In this document: one piece after another, positions 62,606 through 64,000 of the stretch
Layout: each line of letters begins with the position of its first letter
Position numbering within the stretch: the stretch's first letter is position 1
Origin: Terripilifer ovatus
GTDB lineage: Bacteria > Pseudomonadota > Alphaproteobacteria > Rhizobiales > Beijerinckiaceae
Assembly (NCBI GenBank): GCA_029222685.1
Contig: JARHVB010000023.1
Span: 124,001 to 188,000, forward strand
Direction of reading: 5' to 3'
Length of the DNA: 64,000 bases
Position numbers and translations under genes: made by a program
Notes under the pieces: model-generated
Database searches by the model: none
What the model was told of the DNA's origin: nothing
The model's input: the letters and a program-made list of their open reading frames with translations, nothing else

Positions 62606-62971
62606 TCAGATAGTCTGGCCGATGCGCCACAGCACGCCGGTCGGATCGGTGATCGTGAAGTCGCGGATTTTCCACGGCTTGTCGGAAGGCGGTTGCGCGC
62701 TGACGCCATATTTTGCGACCAGCCCCTGCGCCTCGACATGGCGCCACCAGGCTTCGACGTCTTCGACGAGCAGGTGCATCATGAAGTTGTCGGCATGTTC
62801 CTTGACGTAGAAATTCTGCAGCAGAAAGCTGGAATGGCCGCAGTGGAAATAGGCCAGGTCGTCCGATGACCAGAGAGTCTCGAAGCCGAGGTCCTGGTAG
62901 AACTGCTTGCTCAGGGCGAAATCCCTGGCGGGGACGAAGGCCTTCACTTCGACGGCTTTGAGTTCGCTCAC
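62606..62971 (-). CDS. VOC-family (glyoxalase/bleomycin-resistance-like) protein
   Basis: A 121-residue vicinal-oxygen-chelate protein from GTG 62971 after AGGGGGATG. Paired betaalphabetabetabeta modules: AFVPARDFALSKQFYQDLGFE and, second half, MMHLLVEDVEAWWRHVEAQG and FTITDPTGVLWRIGQ. Such proteins bind a metal and can act as lyases, isomerases or antibiotic binders; role unknown. Convergent with the hydrolase gene. Confidence 0.87.
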   Translation of the reverse strand: MSELKAVEVKAFVPARDFALSKQFYQDLGFETLWSSDDLAYFHCGHSSFLLQNFYVKEHADNFMMHLLVEDVEAWWRHVEAQGLVAKYGVSAQPPSDKPWKIRDFTITDPTGVLWRIGQTI

Positions 62972-62999
62972 TGTTCATCCCCCTGTAGGTTCGAGCGCA

Positions 63000-63212
63000 C
63001 TAGTTCTCGCCTTTGCCCTCCATCCATTTGATGAACGGAATCATCGGGATGATCCAGCCGATGCCGAGCAGGGCATAGCCGATGCCGCGCAGGACGCCGT
63101 CGGCTTCCTGGAAGACGCGCGCCTGGGCCAGCGCCATGGTGATGAGGGCATAGACCACGACGAACAGGGGGATGACCGCCGCGCCGATGAGCTTTCGGTT
63201 TCGTCTGGTCAT
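63000..63212 (-). CDS. DUF2842 small membrane protein
   Basis: A 70-residue protein with two helices (LIGAAVIPLFVVVYALITMAL and IGYALLGIGWIIPMIPFIKWM) and a basic N-terminus, matching DUF2842. In many Hyphomicrobiales it lies beside ctaA, as here, divergently. A link to cytochrome oxidase biogenesis is inference. Confidence 0.85.
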   Translation of the reverse strand: MTRRNRKLIGAAVIPLFVVVYALITMALAQARVFQEADGVLRGIGYALLGIGWIIPMIPFIKWMEGKGEN

Positions 63213-63316
63213 GACAGCCTGGATGCCTTGCTTGAGGGTGCGACGTGTCGCCGGTGGACGGGTCCCGATGGACGCCTTATGTCTCCCCCCGCAGTTTGAA
63301 TCAATGCGGCTCGTCC

Positions 63317-64000
63317 ATGACCCTGTCTTCCGCCGTCCCAGCCAGCAAAAAAAGCCCGGAATTGCGCTCTTTGACGCAGGCCTTCGCCGACGATCTCTCT
63401 GGCGTGCGCTTCTGGCTGTGGAGCGTGGCTTTTCTGGTGTTTGCGATGGTTGTCGTGGGCGGCGCCACGCGGCTGACGGAATCCGGCCTGTCGATCACCG
63501 AATGGAAGCTGGTGCTCGGCGTCGTGCCGCCGCTGTCGGAGGCGGCCTGGCTCGCCGAATTCGAGAAATACAAGCAGATTCCTCAATATTCCCAATCGTT
63601 TCCGACGATGTCGCTGAGCGATTTCAAGTTCATTTTCTATTGGGAATGGTCGCACCGCCTGCTCGGACGGCTGATCGGCGTGGCCTTCGCCATGCCGATG
63701 ATCTGGTTCTGGTGGCGCGGCAAGGTGCGCGGCAGCCTGCGCTGGCAGTTGCCGCTGCTGCTGGCGTTGGGCGGCCTGCAGGGTGTCGTCGGCTGGTGGA
63801 TGGTCAGTTCCGGCCTCTCGGTGCGCACCGAGGTGGCGCCGGAACGGCTGATGATCCACCTGGTTCTGGCGTCGATCACCCTGATCGCCCTGGTGTCGAT
63901 CGCGGTTTCGCTGAAGCCGACCGCAGCCGAGCAGAAGCCGACGGCCAGCGTCCGCCTCGGCAGCACGCTCCTCCTGGCAATGGTGCTCCTGCAGGTCGCG
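63317..64000 (+). CDS. ctaA: Heme A synthase CtaA/COX15, 3'-truncated by the window end
   Basis: The first 228 codons of a heme A synthase, which oxidises the methyl group of heme O to make heme A for cytochrome oxidase. From ATG 63317: a basic start, helix FWLWSVAFLVFAMVVVGGATRLTESGLSITEWK (contains the GxxTRLTxSGLS motif), FKFIFYWEWSHRLLGRLIG with a heme-ligand His in the EWxHR motif, then three further helices. Length so far is about two thirds of the ~350-residue family norm. The reading frame is open at the right edge. Confidence 0.93.
   Translation, partial: MTLSSAVPASKKSPELRSLTQAFADDLSGVRFWLWSVAFLVFAMVVVGGATRLTESGLSITEWKLVLGVVPPLSEAAWLAEFEKYKQIPQYSQSFPTMSLSDFKFIFYWEWSHRLLGRLIGVAFAMPMIWFWWRGKVRGSLRWQLPLLLALGGLQGVVGWWMVSSGLSVRTEVAPERLMIHLVLASITLIALVSIAVSLKPTAAEQKPTASVRLGSTLLLAMVLLQVA

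Noticed and set aside
1-64000. CRISPR array, rRNA, insertion sequence with transposase, or riboswitch
   Set aside because: No regularly spaced direct repeats, no rRNA-like stretch, no transposase motifs and no recognisable riboswitch core were seen.

Overview
The window is GC-rich, gene-dense DNA from an alphaproteobacterium, most likely of the Hyphomicrobiales (Rhizobiales; Beijerinckiaceae-like is a guess). The evidence is the plsX-fabH-ihfA-merR order, families typical of that order (UQCC/CBP3 chaperone, DUF2865, DUF2842, DUF423, TIGR02444), interspersed palindromes with AGAGCAT/ATGCTCT ends, and GANTC (CcrM-type) sites inside a local repeat. No database search was possible; all names rest on motifs and family knowledge.

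Layout. 0.2-6.6 kb: a secreted protein of unknown function bracketed by three GANTC repeats, BamE, a cytochrome bc1 chaperone, a DUF177 protein, PlsX, FabH, IHF alpha and a MerR regulator (envelope and lipid core genes). 6.8-8.4 kb: a secreted NodB-type deacetylase and DoxX. 8.4-15.65 kb: an accessory-looking segment with a truncated gene, a MacB/DevBCA-like exporter (ATPase, double-FtsX permease, HlyD adaptor), a metallophosphoesterase, a CDP-archaeol-synthase-like membrane protein and about 0.9 kb of decayed sequence. It ends at the 3' end of a tRNA-Pro(GGG). 15.8-23.9 kb: acyltransferase, KGG-repeat stress protein, SRPBCC protein, TIGR02444 protein, UbiX, aldose-epimerase-like protein, TadG-like VWA protein, FolD and a Crp/Fnr regulator. 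23.9-26.7 kb: a polyamine-type ABC importer without a binding-protein gene.

26.8-30.9 kb looks like a molybdate-responsive block. Nearly identical ModE-type operators precede a DUF2325 gene (followed by an aldehyde dehydrogenase) and modA, and modA is followed by a molbindin gene carrying a 1-base frameshift. 31-39.4 kb: AsmA, DUF2865, an RND pump with its adaptor, and DUF423.

39.5-50.2 kb is a Wzy-type exopolysaccharide locus. It has two GT4 glycosyltransferases, a Wzy/ligase-like protein, a secreted propeller-like protein, an acyltransferase, an initiating sugar-phosphate transferase, a Wza-like lipoprotein and a Wzc-like protein with a degenerate kinase domain. No Wzx flippase is visible. 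50.2-55.5 kb is a catabolic-looking locus: MFS, metallo-beta-lactamase-fold hydrolase, cupin, NIPSNAP, a frameshifted LysR regulator and an MDR oxidoreductase. 55.6-64 kb: GNAT/FemAB-like transferase, polysaccharide deacetylase, membrane J-domain protein, DUF1697, GlpK, a secreted alpha/beta hydrolase, VOC protein, DUF2842 and the start of heme A synthase (CtaA), cut by the window end.

The strongest leads are the three GANTC repeats with identical internal spacing, the paired ModE operators with the broken mop gene, and the exporter/CarS-like module beside tRNA-Pro. Both frameshifts (mop, lysR) are explained by one missing G, so sequencing error must be excluded first.
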